Assembly: GCA_941918925.1 (NCBI GenBank) | Contig: OW799236.1 | Span: 75,668,465 to 75,732,464, forward strand | Length of the DNA stretch: 64,000 nt | Origin: Phyto melanocephala | Taxonomy: Eukaryota; Arthropoda; Insecta; Diptera; Rhinophoridae | Reading direction: 5' to 3' | The notes under the pieces: generated by a model | The model's database searches: none | What the model saw: only the letters and a program-made list of their open reading frames with translations | Told to the model about the DNA's origin: nothing | Made by a program: the position numbers and the translations under genes | Shown: in pieces, positions 46,536-56,879 of the stretch | How the letters are laid out: every line of letters begins with the position of its first letter | How positions within the stretch are numbered: position 1 is the stretch's first letter

Positions 46536-46970
46536 CCCAGCAAAATCTTTTTGAAATTGTGTAATAGGTTGTCATTACTTCATATATTACATAGTAATGA
46601 GGGGTCGTTACCAACATCATTATTTTAAAGTACAGAGTAATGGCCTATTGGTTATGACCTTCGTAAATACTTTTTATATATTTTTTTAAACAGTGAACTT
46701 TAAATTAACTTCATAAATATTATAATATGCCCAATATTATAATTTTTATATTTTTTTGCATTGCAACAGTATAAAAATATCCAGCTATAATTCAGCTTTA
46801 TTGGTAACTACTTATTTTATTGCTTTTTGTAAGTTCATTTGTAAGCGAGGGTCATGATTTCTGGGACAACTCAAACAAAAATAAGTTGTTATTCGGTCGA
46901 AAAGTAACTAGTTTATGTGTATCTCCAATATTACTTGCTAACTTACTAGGTAAGAAAAGATTTTGCTGGG
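46536..46970. mobile_element. 435-bp TIR element (CCCAGCAAAATCTTT ends)
   Basis: Perfect 15-bp terminal inverted repeats: CCCAGCAAAATCTTT (46536-46550) and AAAGATTTTGCTGGG (46956-46970). Inside the left half are two related GTAAT..GGTC words in opposite orientation (near 46568 and 46640). There is no coding capacity and no obvious target duplication. Confidence 0.7.
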
Positions 46971-48286
46971 AAATTATTATTCCTATAATTTTATTTCCCA
47001 GAAAACTAAACTTTTGAAAAATATGTGGTTATCGTTTTGCCCGGAAATAAAACTTGTTAAGGTTTTATTGTTATTTTTGTAGTGTAGTTGATCTATAGGT
47101 ATTAGATATTGATAAAAAAAAAAGGATTTTGTGTTCTGGCATACGAAAAGAATTAAATTTTGTGTTATTAGGCACTTGTCATCTATACTTAAGCCCATAA
47201 CTGTAAATCAATTTCCTAGTCTAATTGTTATTTATTAAATGCTTCGAATCACCATTGTCTTGTTCACATTTTGTTGCTGTTTGACAAATATAATTTCGTT
47301 TTTGTTTCAAAGGTTTAAAATATATTGAAGTAAATTTTTTTCTTCTAGACTTTTTTGTTTGATTTTTAACATAATCTTTACAGATGTACATATGTACACA
47401 CAAAGATATGTAGATCCTCTTAGAGCTATATAATAATTTAGAAAGCATACTCTTCAATGTGTTACAAACAAACCGATACATTTAGTATAGCAATAACACC
47501 TGATTTTGTTAGTTGTTATAATAAAAACACTACAAAACAGACGCAAGAACAGTAACACCTACCTACGTCACAAACAAAACTTATACAATACATTTGTTTA
47601 AAAAGAATGCAAAGTTGCACAGAAGCACTCTATGGTTTCATTTAAAAACTAAACTTTATCTTTCACAATTATGTACGTTGGCCAAAAGAGGAAAAAATTA
47701 ATCAAATATCAACATATCATTAAGTGACTTAATTTTAAAACGTTTTAAAATTGTAAGTTTTGTGTACAGTGGTATGTGTAAACATTTGTCAAAAAGACTT
47801 ATTTCGAATTGTCACAAAATTTACGGACAGCAAAGAAACAAAAAATAAATCAAAAAATTTAATTTATTTTAATCTGACTGCTATTATCCTATAATAAACA
47901 ATACGAGGTATTTTTGAAGAATGCGAAATGTTGACTTTTAAATAAAAACGTTTTTAAATTTTTTGGAGGATTAAATAGGATTTGTTTATCAGTAAGATTT
48001 AAGAACAAATTAATTGTTTCTTTTGTTATTTGATATCTTTTTTAAAATTAAATGTAAAATAATTCTGATTAATGTAAACAAAGCAAAATCAATCACCTTG
48101 AAACCTTAACATTTTTTTTATCTCGACTTGAGATGTTTTGTCAAAACTCCCCTAATAATTTTGTAACCAAAATTTAAAACTCTTCGCAACATACGCAGAA
48201 ACGCTGTTAAAACAAAGTAATTATGTGCGTTGATAAACTCTTAATTATGGCATTCGAACGTTATTGAAATTTAAAATTCTTTTTAG
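46971..48286. other. No supported gene
   Basis: AT-rich DNA. The minus-strand frames at 46983-47198 and 47221-47481 have chance composition. The last bases (TTCTTTTTAG, 48277-48286) make a plausible splice acceptor for the next entry. Confidence 0.45.
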
Positions 48287-48370
48287 AATCTCTCGAACTC
48301 GATCGTGACTGAATGCCGTGACTGTCGTGACTTAATGCCACCAGAACACCAAAAGGTTGCTCTTGAAATG
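48287..48370 (+). CDS. Candidate internal exon
   Basis: After a polypyrimidine-AG acceptor (TTCTTTTTAG, ending 48286) one frame is open: NLSNSIVTECRDCRDLMPPE and HQKVALEM (28 codons, 84 bp). GTATAT, a weak donor, follows at 48371. The other two plus-strand frames contain stops. The segment is clearly less AT-rich than its surroundings. It begins in phase 0, which fits the phase-0 donor of the exon at 44356-44541, giving a possible 3.7-kb intron. The frame actually stays open to 48436 if the donor is not used. I do not recognise the sequence; a fragment of an unrecognised repeat is the main alternative. Confidence 0.3.
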
Positions 48371-48789
48371 GTATATACTGAAAATTATTATAGTAATGTT
48401 CTTGATTTATTTAAATGTAATATGCATTTTCATTAAAATTTTTGTATTTCTTCAAATAAATGGCATTGCCTACATATTTCTCAGCGCAAGTTTCATTAGA
48501 TAATGCTAGTGGTATTCGGGAATCGTAATATATTTGGTTTAAAACCTTGAGTTAATATTTTCATATACTGTGGCTTATATAATCGTTTGTCATCTTGCAG
48601 CTTAAGATCTAGTTTAAGATCTAGCATTTAGTATATAAAAAATGTTTTTTTCCTATATTTTTGCGCTCTTAGTCCTATAACTAACCTAACCGTTTGGCAA
48701 TTATCAATACCAAGCTTTGTTTTAAAGTTCTAAAGATTTTTAATACATTTTATTTTAATTGAATTAATAGTTTGTCTGTCATAATTAAA

Positions 48790-49560
48790 AAGAAGCCACT
48801 AAAAATCCCAAGCCCATAGTAAATATACAAGTATGCCTAAATTCGCATATTGTGCGCTCTAATGAATGAAAAATAGAATTATAATTCCAAACTTATTTAA
48901 TACTTCGACTTATTAATTAATTTAATTGCTTAGAAATTTCAAATTTAAATTTCAAATTCGGCTAATAACTTTCTTAAAGTTGGACACTGGTAAAGGTAGT
49001 GTTTCGAAGTCCCATCCTCTTCTTCGCATGCTCTACATGTCATGTCATCCGAAAGTCCTATGTGAGCTTGATGAGTTCTCATCTCCGTGTGACCTGTAAT
49101 AACACAAATCAATATATTAAGTGTTTCCTACTCAGCTTCAAATCTTCTTCAAATTTTTAGGATTTAGGTGATTCCATAGTATGTCTATCAGCTCCCCGAT
49201 AGCAGTATATTTCCACTTTCTGGCATGATCTTCCATCGCCCAAATTTAAGGTTAATTTTTAGTTGGCCAAAAGGGTTTAGCATTTTCCAAGGTAATGGCA
49301 TATAATAATAATAATCCAATTTGGGATAATTTGTCGACTTTTTCATTTCCGATTATGCTGTGATGGCCTGGATTCCATATTATCCCTAGACGTTCACAAT
49401 TTGCATATTTTATCCCACTCATTCAAATCTTTGGTTTATTAGGGTCTTCACAACTGATAAAGTGTCCATAAAGATACGAATAGAAGTTTCGCTATCAATC
49501 CCCTTAATCTAAAAAATGCCTTTCCTAATTTAAATATTCACAGTCGGGAATAAAGTATTG
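48790..49560 (-). pseudogene. RNase H LINE C-terminal part with zinc knuckle
   Basis: Read on the minus strand: an RNase H segment (49350-49480) gives SIRIFMDTLSVVKTL (the SDSxxAI-like active-site block) and IWNPGHHSIIGNEKVDKL (the W-PGH-GNE-AD block). A linker follows, then CVITGHTEMRTHQAHIGLSD and DMTCRACEEEDGTSKHYLYQC (48980-49110), a complete CxxC..H..C zinc knuckle. The 3' part (48790-48880) carries AAGCCCATAGTAAATATACA in the antisense 3' region, shared with the copies at 29049 and 53629. Several frameshifts and stops separate these blocks. Family placement in the I/R1/LOA group is inferred from the RNase H plus knuckle. Confidence 0.75.
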
Positions 49561-51226
49561 TGAACAGTTTCGTTTTATGTCACAAAGACCTAATTTGGCT
49601 AATTCGAACCTCATATTAATAACGTGACTTAAGTAGTGCTTCATCCCAGCTTTTTATAGCGCAGTTTTTTTTAATTTTAGGAACTATCGCCTGAATTTTA
49701 TTTTAAATATTATTTTAAGTGTCTTTTTGAGTTACTCACATACTCTAAAAAATCCCAGTGAAAAATCTGAATATTATGCTGAAAAATTTAATAAATTCAG
49801 CCTAAAACTCATATCACTTTTTGTTGGCGGCGGCATCTTCCACAATTATCGGCGGCGTCTTTTATTCCGCTGTAAAGCGGCTGCAAGATTCATACACATC
49901 GGTAATTTATTTACAGTTATGCTTGGCTTAAAAGAAGATTACTAAATTGTATTCATTTTATGTGATGTTTTTTTACCCAAATATAGTCAAAACCTGCATA
50001 AGAAAAATAATAAGTATTGGCTAACTTTAATTTACGAATAATAATCGCCGACTTTGTGACTTCGTCGGCCTTCAGCCGTTCTTCGAAGGTTTCCGATATT
50101 AACGTCAAGTGCTTTTAAAAGTGTCTACTCGTGATACAACTGGTTGGCTGTATGTTAGAAAATAAATACGGATTTTTTATATTTATTTTAATAGTTTTTG
50201 GTATCTTTTGATTAATCATTTTTTTTCATAAAAGAATTAAATATTATGCCATAATTAATTGCTTTCTTTTTGTTGTATATATCATCTGTTTAGTTTTATT
50301 TAAAAATATACGCTAATTTATTCATAAATGTTCATTAAAAGAAGACATGTACAAATAAAAAATGACGCATTAATTAAGACTGAAGTTTTTAATGTCTCAA
50401 ACATTATGTTTGCCAAAAAAAGTTTTATTTTTAAAACTCTTAAATTCAATCAATTTCCTGTTATAATAATGTTATTGAAGTTGAAATTATTATCAGAATT
50501 TTTTTAGCAATAATATTTATTGATTTACTTTTGGCAGCAAAATGTTTTTTTTTAATTTTTAAAATGCCTTATTAATTAATTATTATTTGATTATATTTAA
50601 AAACCAAAGTTAAGAAAAATAACACATTTATTTCCTTACGCTGTGAAGATGACGTTCTGAGTATTTTTTTTTTCCTTTAAAAAAAAATAAACTAAAATTA
50701 GAAACAGGCTTTAAATTTTAAAACAAGTTAAAAATTTTTATCTTATGAGTTTTTGTGGTAACTTAATTAAGTTGAAGTAATACCAATATTAAAAAAAAAA
50801 ATATTTCCTCCTAAAGTTGATTAAAGCTTCAAATATTATTGAAGATTTTCCTGTATTGGTTGTTCTAATGAATTAAAAAAATGACGGCAAAAGTTTTGAT
50901 ACAGAGATGTTGTTTTACAACTTTTCAATTTTCACGCAAAGAACTCAACTTCGAACCACTTCGTCGTAGAGTTTAGAAATATTCTTAAAATTGGATTTTT
51001 CAATGTATTTCGGTTTCTGGAAACCTTTTTTCGAGTTGTAGGTTTTTTAATTATTTGGAAAACTTTTTATTTTATCGCAAAGTTTTCGACAATGTTCAAA
51101 TATTTTAATTCCCTCGAATAGATTAATTGTTCCTTGTCTACATAAACAACTTTTGTTTATGCAATTTCTGCAATTCTGTGTTTTTGAAGAAAGTTTTTAA
51201 GTTCTTGATAATAAAATAAAAATGTT
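49561..51226. other. No supported gene; two GC-rich patches
   Basis: Within AT-rich DNA, 49825-49880 (GTTGGCGGCGGCATCTTCC and TCGGCGGCG) and 50048-50095 (CGCCGACTTTG, TTCGTCGGCC, TTCAGCCG) stand out as GC-rich and CGGCG-repetitive. The 72-codon frame at 49727-49945 spans the first patch but shows nothing recognisable. Confidence 0.45.
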
Positions 51227-51229
51227 TAA

Positions 51230-51450
51230 GGGCCATTATTACAACTTGCCGTTAGTTAAAGGCAGGATTTTGTAGGATCGATAAATAGCTTTGCATTATA
51301 AAGCCTTCATTTATTTTTCTTTTTTATCTATTAAACGTTATTATTGTTAACATTAAATTTCAATAAAAAATTAAGTTCTAATAATGCAAAGCTATTTATC
51401 GGGCACAAAAAATCCTACCTTTAACTAAAGGCAAGTTGTAATATTGGCCC
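51230..51450. mobile_element. 221-bp PIF/Harbinger-like MITE
   Basis: Long inverted repeats of roughly 75 bp start GGGCCATTATTACAACTTGC at 51230 and, from 51450 backwards, GGGCCAATATTACAACTTGC. Both arms continue with GTTAGTTAAAGG or TTTAGTTAAAGG and later CGATAAATAGCTTTGCATTA. The trinucleotide TAA flanks both sides (51227-51229 and 51451-51453), as expected for the 3-bp TWA target sites of PIF/Harbinger elements. No coding content. Confidence 0.8.
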
Positions 51451-51646
51451 TAAGTTCTTTAGCTTACTCTTTTCATGAAGAAAAAAAAACAACTTAAATT
51501 TTTTAACTTCTTTTTGGCTTCTTGCTTTCCTAATAAATTTTTAAAAATTAAATAAAACTTGTTTTCAGAGGTCCACAGTTAACGGAATTCCGATTAATTC
51601 TCGTGTCATTCTACGACTTACAAAATAAAATTTATCACTTTAAAAA

Positions 51647-52385
51647 CAAGTAACAGTGCTATATTCGGCCGTGCCGAATCTTATATACCCTTCACAACGT
51701 GTAGTCATGCAATAACAATTGTTTGTATCACCATTCATCCCATATAAAATACGTGCATACGTATACGTTAGAATAAATGTGGCATCGAATCCCAGCTGAG
51801 CCAAAAAAATTTTATTTTATTTTATTTAATATATTATTTATATTTTATTATTTTTTTAATATTTTTTTTTAAATTTTTTTAAAAAATTTTTTTAAATTTT
51901 TTTTTAAATTTTTTTAAAAATTTTTTTTTGTAGTTTTTTTTATTATTTTTTTCTTATTTTTAATATTTTTTTTTTTTGTAATTTTTTTTGTTTGGTATGT
52001 TTTTTACATGTATGTATGTATGTATGTTGTTGTTGTAATTGTCAAAAAAAACGAGGTGGTCGTGGTTTTTTGCTCATATATCAGAAAGCTATGGGGCGAT
52101 TGTGCTGAATTTCAATAGCGATTCATTCCTGGATATTTCCAAGAGATTGATACCATATATGATCTATATATAGAGATCTGAGGAACATATAGTTGCTTCT
52201 AAAAGTTGATTTCAACCAACACACGGACAGACGGGCAGACGGACAGACGGTCAGGGCTTAATCGACTCCTCTATTCATAAGCTTTCAGAAAATATATACT
52301 TTATGGGGTCGGAAATGAAAATTGTAGAAATTACAAACGGAATGACAAAGCTATATATACCCTTGTGCACCACAGGTGAAGGGTA
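51647..52385 (-). mobile_element. HINE with its internal cassette inverted
   Basis: Antisense HINE. The 3' terminus is at the left (CAAGTAACAGTGCTATATTC, then GGCCGTGCCGAATC hairpin, 51647-51680). The 5' end is at the right (TTATGGGGTCGGAAATGAAA at 52300-52319; GTGAAGGGTA ending 52385). The GTCY run is present in antisense (GACAGACGGGCAGACGGACA from 52224). Between about 51755 and 52030 the AT-rich cassette with the tRNA-like module lies in the opposite orientation to the copies at 12248-13055 and 52539-53244: GGCATCGAATCCCAGCTGAG reads on the plus strand here. Flanks TTAAAAA (left) and TAAAAAA (right) fit the family's T-run target. Confidence 0.8.
51755..52030 (+). repeat. Inverted AT-rich cassette of the HINE
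   Basis: From CGTATACGTTAGAATAAATG (the D-loop-like side) through GGCATCGAATCCCAGCTGAG and a T-rich tract to GTTTTTTACATGTATGTATG. In the two comparison copies the order, in HINE orientation, is the reverse. CATACGTA/TACGTATG-type words and GTATGTATGTATG repeats border both sides and are inverted relative to each other. Confidence 0.7.
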
Positions 52386-52538
52386 TAAAAAATGTGTTAC
52401 AAAATTATATTTATTTCAATGGAATACAATTTGTCTCTATCTCTTATCGTTTTGGAGTTATTTAGAAATTAATGGAGGAAAAATTTTCTTTCGTGCAAAA
52501 TTTTTAATATTTTTCAAATTAAAAATGGAATTAAAAAC

Positions 52539-53244
52539 ACAACGTGTAGTCATGCAATAACAGTAGTTTGTGACACCATTCATCCCATATGAAATACATA
52601 TAAAAACATACCATTGTAAAATTATAAATTCACGTATGTATGTTAAAAAAAACAAAAAAAAAAAATAAAAAAAAAAAATTTTAAAAAAAAAATTTAAAAA
52701 AAAAAATTTTAAAAAAAATTATTATATATATAATATATATAAAACAAAAATAAAAAAAAAAAATTTAAAAAAAAAATAATAATAAAAATATAAATAATAT
52801 ATTAAATAAAAAATATAAATAAAAAATTTTTAAAAAAAATTTTTTGGCTCAGCTGGGATTCGAGCCACGTTTTCTCTAACCAGTATACCGTTTGTATGTA
52901 TGTATGTTGTTGTTGTAATGTTGTTTTTGTGAATAAAAAATCGAGGTGGTCGTGGGTTTTTGCTCATATCTCAGTTTTTTGTGTACCGTTATTTCTGATT
53001 TTCAATACCGTTCTACTCACGAATATTTCAGATATTTTAATACCTCACCCGGGTCCAAGCGATATCGGGGGGCTTCAGAAAGTTGATTTCAACATACACA
53101 CGGACAGACTGACAGAGCTTAATCGACTCCACTATTCATAAGCTTTCAGAAAATATATACTTTATGGGGTCGGAAATGAAAATTGTAGAAATTTCACACG
53201 GAATGACAAACCTATATATACCCTTTTTCACTGTGTGAAGGGTA
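52539..53244 (-). mobile_element. HINE lacking its hairpin terminus
   Basis: Antisense copy starting inside the 3' region (CACAACGTGTAGTCATGCAA, 52539-52558). The A-rich cassette (52640-52835) is followed by GGCTCAGCTGGGATTCGAGC (52846-52865), AACCAGTATACC and CGAGGTGGTCGTGGGTTTTT (52942-52961). The 5' portion has TTATGGGGTCGGAAATGAAA (53161-53180) and GTGTGAAGGGTA (53233-53244). The last about 40 bp with the hairpin are missing. The tRNA-like box GGCTCGAATCC (minus strand, 52856-52866) is well preserved. Only about 150 bp separate it from the HINE at 51647-52385. Confidence 0.8.
52850..52892 (-). other. tRNA-like module with conserved B box
   Basis: On the minus strand GGTATACTGGTTAGAGAAAA runs directly into CGTGGCTCGAATCCCAGCTG and AGCC. 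TGGTTAGAG matches the usual D-loop end of tRNAs and GGCTCGAATCC is close to the polymerase III B box. The anticodon arm is absent, so this cannot be a functional tRNA. Confidence 0.5.
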
Positions 53245-53628
53245 TAATAAAGCAAATTTGAAAAAAAAAACCTTTTTTGATTTGTTGTTTGTTTTTTTTT
53301 TTTGGTCTCTTCAAATAGTTGAAAATCGAATGTTGTTCGTCGGTAATCGTATCACTTTAGAATGGTTGCACTTATTTCGCTTGCTGTGAAGCTCAGAAAT
53401 GGTTCTTTCTGACATAATTTCTTTAGATTTTAATAATGTGTTTCACCCACATCTCGTACAAAATCAACATATCCAGAGTACTTTGATATCTTAAGTTTTC
53501 AGTATTCTTGACGGGTAGTATAATACTGCTTGGATGTTAAAACTTTAAATGAGCTGGAAAAGATCAAAAGGCGTGCGTGCCACATTCAATATAAAGAAAA
53601 TAAATTTTAAAAAATACCTAAAAAGCTA
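53245..53628. repeat. Diverged second copy of the repeat at 10205
   Basis: The block AATGTTGTTCGTCGGTAATC (53329-53348) and GGTTGCACTTATTTCGCTTG (53363-53382) matches the repeat at 10229-10282 with several substitutions. The remainder is unassigned. Confidence 0.45.
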
Positions 53629-53712
53629 TTAGGTTAGGTTAAATTAGGATGAAAGAGAGGGACATTAAAAGCCCAAACCCATAACAGGTATACACGTATG
53701 CCCCATTGGCAT
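53629..53712 (-). mobile_element. RNase H LINE 3' tail, antisense
   Basis: TTAGGTTAGGTTAAATTAGG (53629-53648) is followed by GAGGGACATTAAAAGCCCAA (53655-53675) and ACCCATAACAGGTATACACG. On the minus strand this is the 3' end also seen in the 70-bp insertion at 45998-46067, ending with the CCTAA-type tail. Words TAAAAA occur on both sides but do not prove a duplication. Confidence 0.65.
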
Positions 53713-55455
53713 TAAAAAATTATTACATTTACTCTTACTTAAAAATTTGTGTGTTTTACTTTTATCTCATTTAGTTGATTCTAACCAAAAATCAACCCGA
53801 TCCCAGCAGGAGAAGTCATAACCCCAATAGAAAAACCTATTGTATACTTTATCTCACGAACATTAAATATTAATTATTTTCCATCCTGATATTAGAAATT
53901 TTGACAAAATATTAATCAAATATTAATCAAAAAAGGGGCGTGGTACCACCCATACAGAGAAAATAAAATAAATGGCATATCTTAAGAACTATAACTGTTT
54001 TAGGCCTTGTACTTTGTATAATTGGCTACGATATTAGCTAATTTTTTCAAAAGAAAACTTTTAATGTCTTTTGTGAAAAACTGTAATCTCTATTTGGTTT
54101 AAACTTAGGACGATCCACTCTTGATAACAATTTCCTGATTAGAACCGTGAATGATAAACTATTTACGATTATTATTGCATTCAAAAGAAATGGGGGGACC
54201 AGCAAACCGGTCCATGTCCTGCCTTAAATAAATTCCTCTGTCAAAAATCTACGGGATTCATTGATTCAACCATTTATAAAATGATGTAATTTGAGTAAAA
54301 CACTTCTATAATCATAATCTGGTTATGATAACTATGCCAATAATTTTAGTGACTATAAAATTTACATTAATTCTGTGTTTATGTAACGTGATCATGTTAA
54401 ACAATTTTTAACTTTTTTTGTCAGTGTAATAAGTTATCAAATCACCTACTGTTCTACTGACCATATGATATGATGTATGATACGATAACGATAATGGATA
54501 TCTGCAGTCCTTGAGCTTATTTTATTCGGTTGCACGAAAACTAATTTAAAAAAGAAAAAACATTAACCCAGTAACGTTTAACATAAAAATTAAATTATGA
54601 TTTTGAAATATGTGAATGCTATTTGAAAACAGAAATAATTATTAAAATAAATTTAAGGTTTATAGATAAAAACACCAAAAAAGCATATATTCATGTATGT
54701 ATGTATGCATGTATGTAAAATAATTTATAAATTTTGATTTGATTGATTACTTTTATGTTTTTTTTTTGTCTGAAATTGAAATAATTAAGAAAGACCTGTA
54801 AAATTGTTAATTGACCCCCATCATCTGCCATAACTTGTTGTTTAAATACAAGTTATTTTAAAAAATTAATAAATGATTTTTGGCATATAGTTTTTTCCAG
54901 TCCATGATAAGCCCTTTGCAGTGATCCCTCCTCAATTGCAGTCATGACTATTTTCGAAATTGCGTATTTTTGTTTTTTGTTTTTTAATATAAAAATATTT
55001 TACAAATAAAAATCGGTAATTCAGTTAGAAAATTAGAATTATAAATTATGAAGTTAATATGTTTACAAAAACAACAAAAAATTTAAGAACAACTTTTACA
55101 ATGAATATAACTGACAAGTATTCGGACAATGTCAAACCTCACAGAAAAAATTTAATACGAATTTTAATTACGAAACTGATATTATTAATTAAAATTGTAT
55201 TTAATTTTGATACAATCATCAAAATGATACTGACAATCAAATGAAAATTAATAGTTTTAAACAAAAATTCTTTAAATCTCATTTAAACTTTGGCGTATGG
55301 TTTGGTTTAATACACTTAATTTGAACTCACATTTGATATCTATTGAAGAGGAAAATGGATTCTATTTAATCAAAATTACGATATGACCGACTTTGCACTA
55401 TGTAGGCTGTCGTTTTCTACCACACATTTTTTGAAGTTGTCTGAAGAGAACTGGC
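53713..55455. other. No supported gene
   Basis: AT-rich DNA. A short GGGGCGTGGTACCACCC motif (53934-53950) resembles, but does not match, the GGGCGTGGCCC units of the 40525-41900 repeat. The 61-codon frame at 55059-55244 is Lys/Ile/Thr-rich and not credible. Confidence 0.45.
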
Positions 55456-56879
55456 AAATTTTGAATTAATTCATTTCACAACAAAAAAGAATTGAATGAA
55501 ATTTGAATCAACTCAAATGCATAAGGCAGAAATAAATTTAATTTTTTCCCACTTCAAATAAATTTGACAAATGAATTGCACTTCGTTTCGAATTAAAATG
55601 AATTTATTAAAGTGAATTGCAATTCGTTTCACATTCATTTAAATTTAATTGAAATGAATTAGAAAACAGAATTAGCAATTTAAATAAATTAAATCAAAAA
55701 TGAGTTGCAATCAATCAAATTCAAGAGCAGATTTAGGGGGAATGAAAAATGGAAACTTTTCTTACAAAAATGAAAATATTCAATACAAAAATTGAAAAGC
55801 CTTGTTCTGGATCCGGGCCTGATCAAAGAAAACATGGTGTTTGGAGTTTGTTTCTTCAAGAAGAACTAGTTTTTATTTTTAAATACGCTGAATGACAAAA
55901 CACATTTAATATTCAAGAATCAATAAATAATTTTTGAAATTTTGGGACCCACGATCACCCAACGACAAATGTTATATTTATTAAAAAAAAAATAAAACTA
56001 CATTTCACAAATACAAAAACTTCAGGAAAAATGACAATGTATGTAGTTAAAAACATAATTATGTTTCATAAATATGCTAAACATATATACATATCGCTTA
56101 TTTACAAAAAGAGTGTCATAATTAAAAAAACACGATTTTGCACAAACGGATTTAAAGTTTTCAACTAACAACCAATTCACACTAAAAAGAAGGAATCTTA
56201 TAGCACATGTTCTCTTTTAACCCGGAGTGTGTGCAAGATATCAACCCCTGTGCGCGAAATTATCGTATGTTACAAAAGGAGAGCGTTCTAATTACTTTTA
56301 AATAAATAAAAACGTTAATAACAGTGCTACATACGATATAATGTAGACAGTGTTATCTGCATAACTAAAACAGTATTCGCTATAATTTTTTATCAGCAAA
56401 TGGATTAATGGATATAGAACCAATTTGAGTTATAACACCCTGTAAGTAAATGAACGGGAATTGAATAGGAATTGCATCAACTAATTATTGTATTATTTTA
56501 GTTACAAAATAAGGCTAATAAGATTTATTTGGAATACATTATTCACCTTCAACAACAATAACTTTTTAAAACTATCATTATGAAAGAGATCCACTTTTAG
56601 GGATGTTTAGAATAGAGGCGTACGAATATAATTCTACCTGTGTTTTATATAAAAAACTAATTGAATAATAAAACGACAGTGATGCTTACTGCACATTTAC
56701 AATTCCAATGAGTTAGTTATCAATTGCTAATTCTTTTAAATTAATTCAATATTAATTTAATTGAATGAGAAATGCAATTCATTTTACAGATTAATTTCTG
56801 TCTAATTCGTTTGAATTGATTCAAATTTAATTCAATTCTTTTTTTTTTTTTTGTTGTGAAAAGAATTCATTCAAAATTT
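55456..56879. mobile_element. 1.4-kb element with inverted arms of about 200 bp
   Basis: The left arm starts AAATTTTGAATTAATTCATT and TCACAACAAAAAAGAATTGA at 55456. The right arm, read backwards from 56879, starts AAATTTTGAATGAATTCTTT and TCACAACAAAAAAAAAAAAA. Both continue with GAATTGAAT..AAATTTGAATCAA and a GACAGAAAT/GGCAGAAAT block. The arms are made largely of reiterated GAATT words, so similarity persists for about 200 bp with drift. The interior (55730-56680) has no recognisable coding content. It may be a foldback-type or long-TIR DNA element; no target duplication could be fixed. Confidence 0.65.

Noticed and set aside
52303..52560. Open frames overlapping the HINEs (also 20816-21086, 33130-33360, 52896-53141, 15799-16038)
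   Set aside because: They recur wherever the HINE 5' block recurs and reflect its sequence, not a protein.
53629..53650. Telomeric TTAGG repeat
   Set aside because: Only two units, explained as the tail of a LINE; flies lack TTAGG telomeres.
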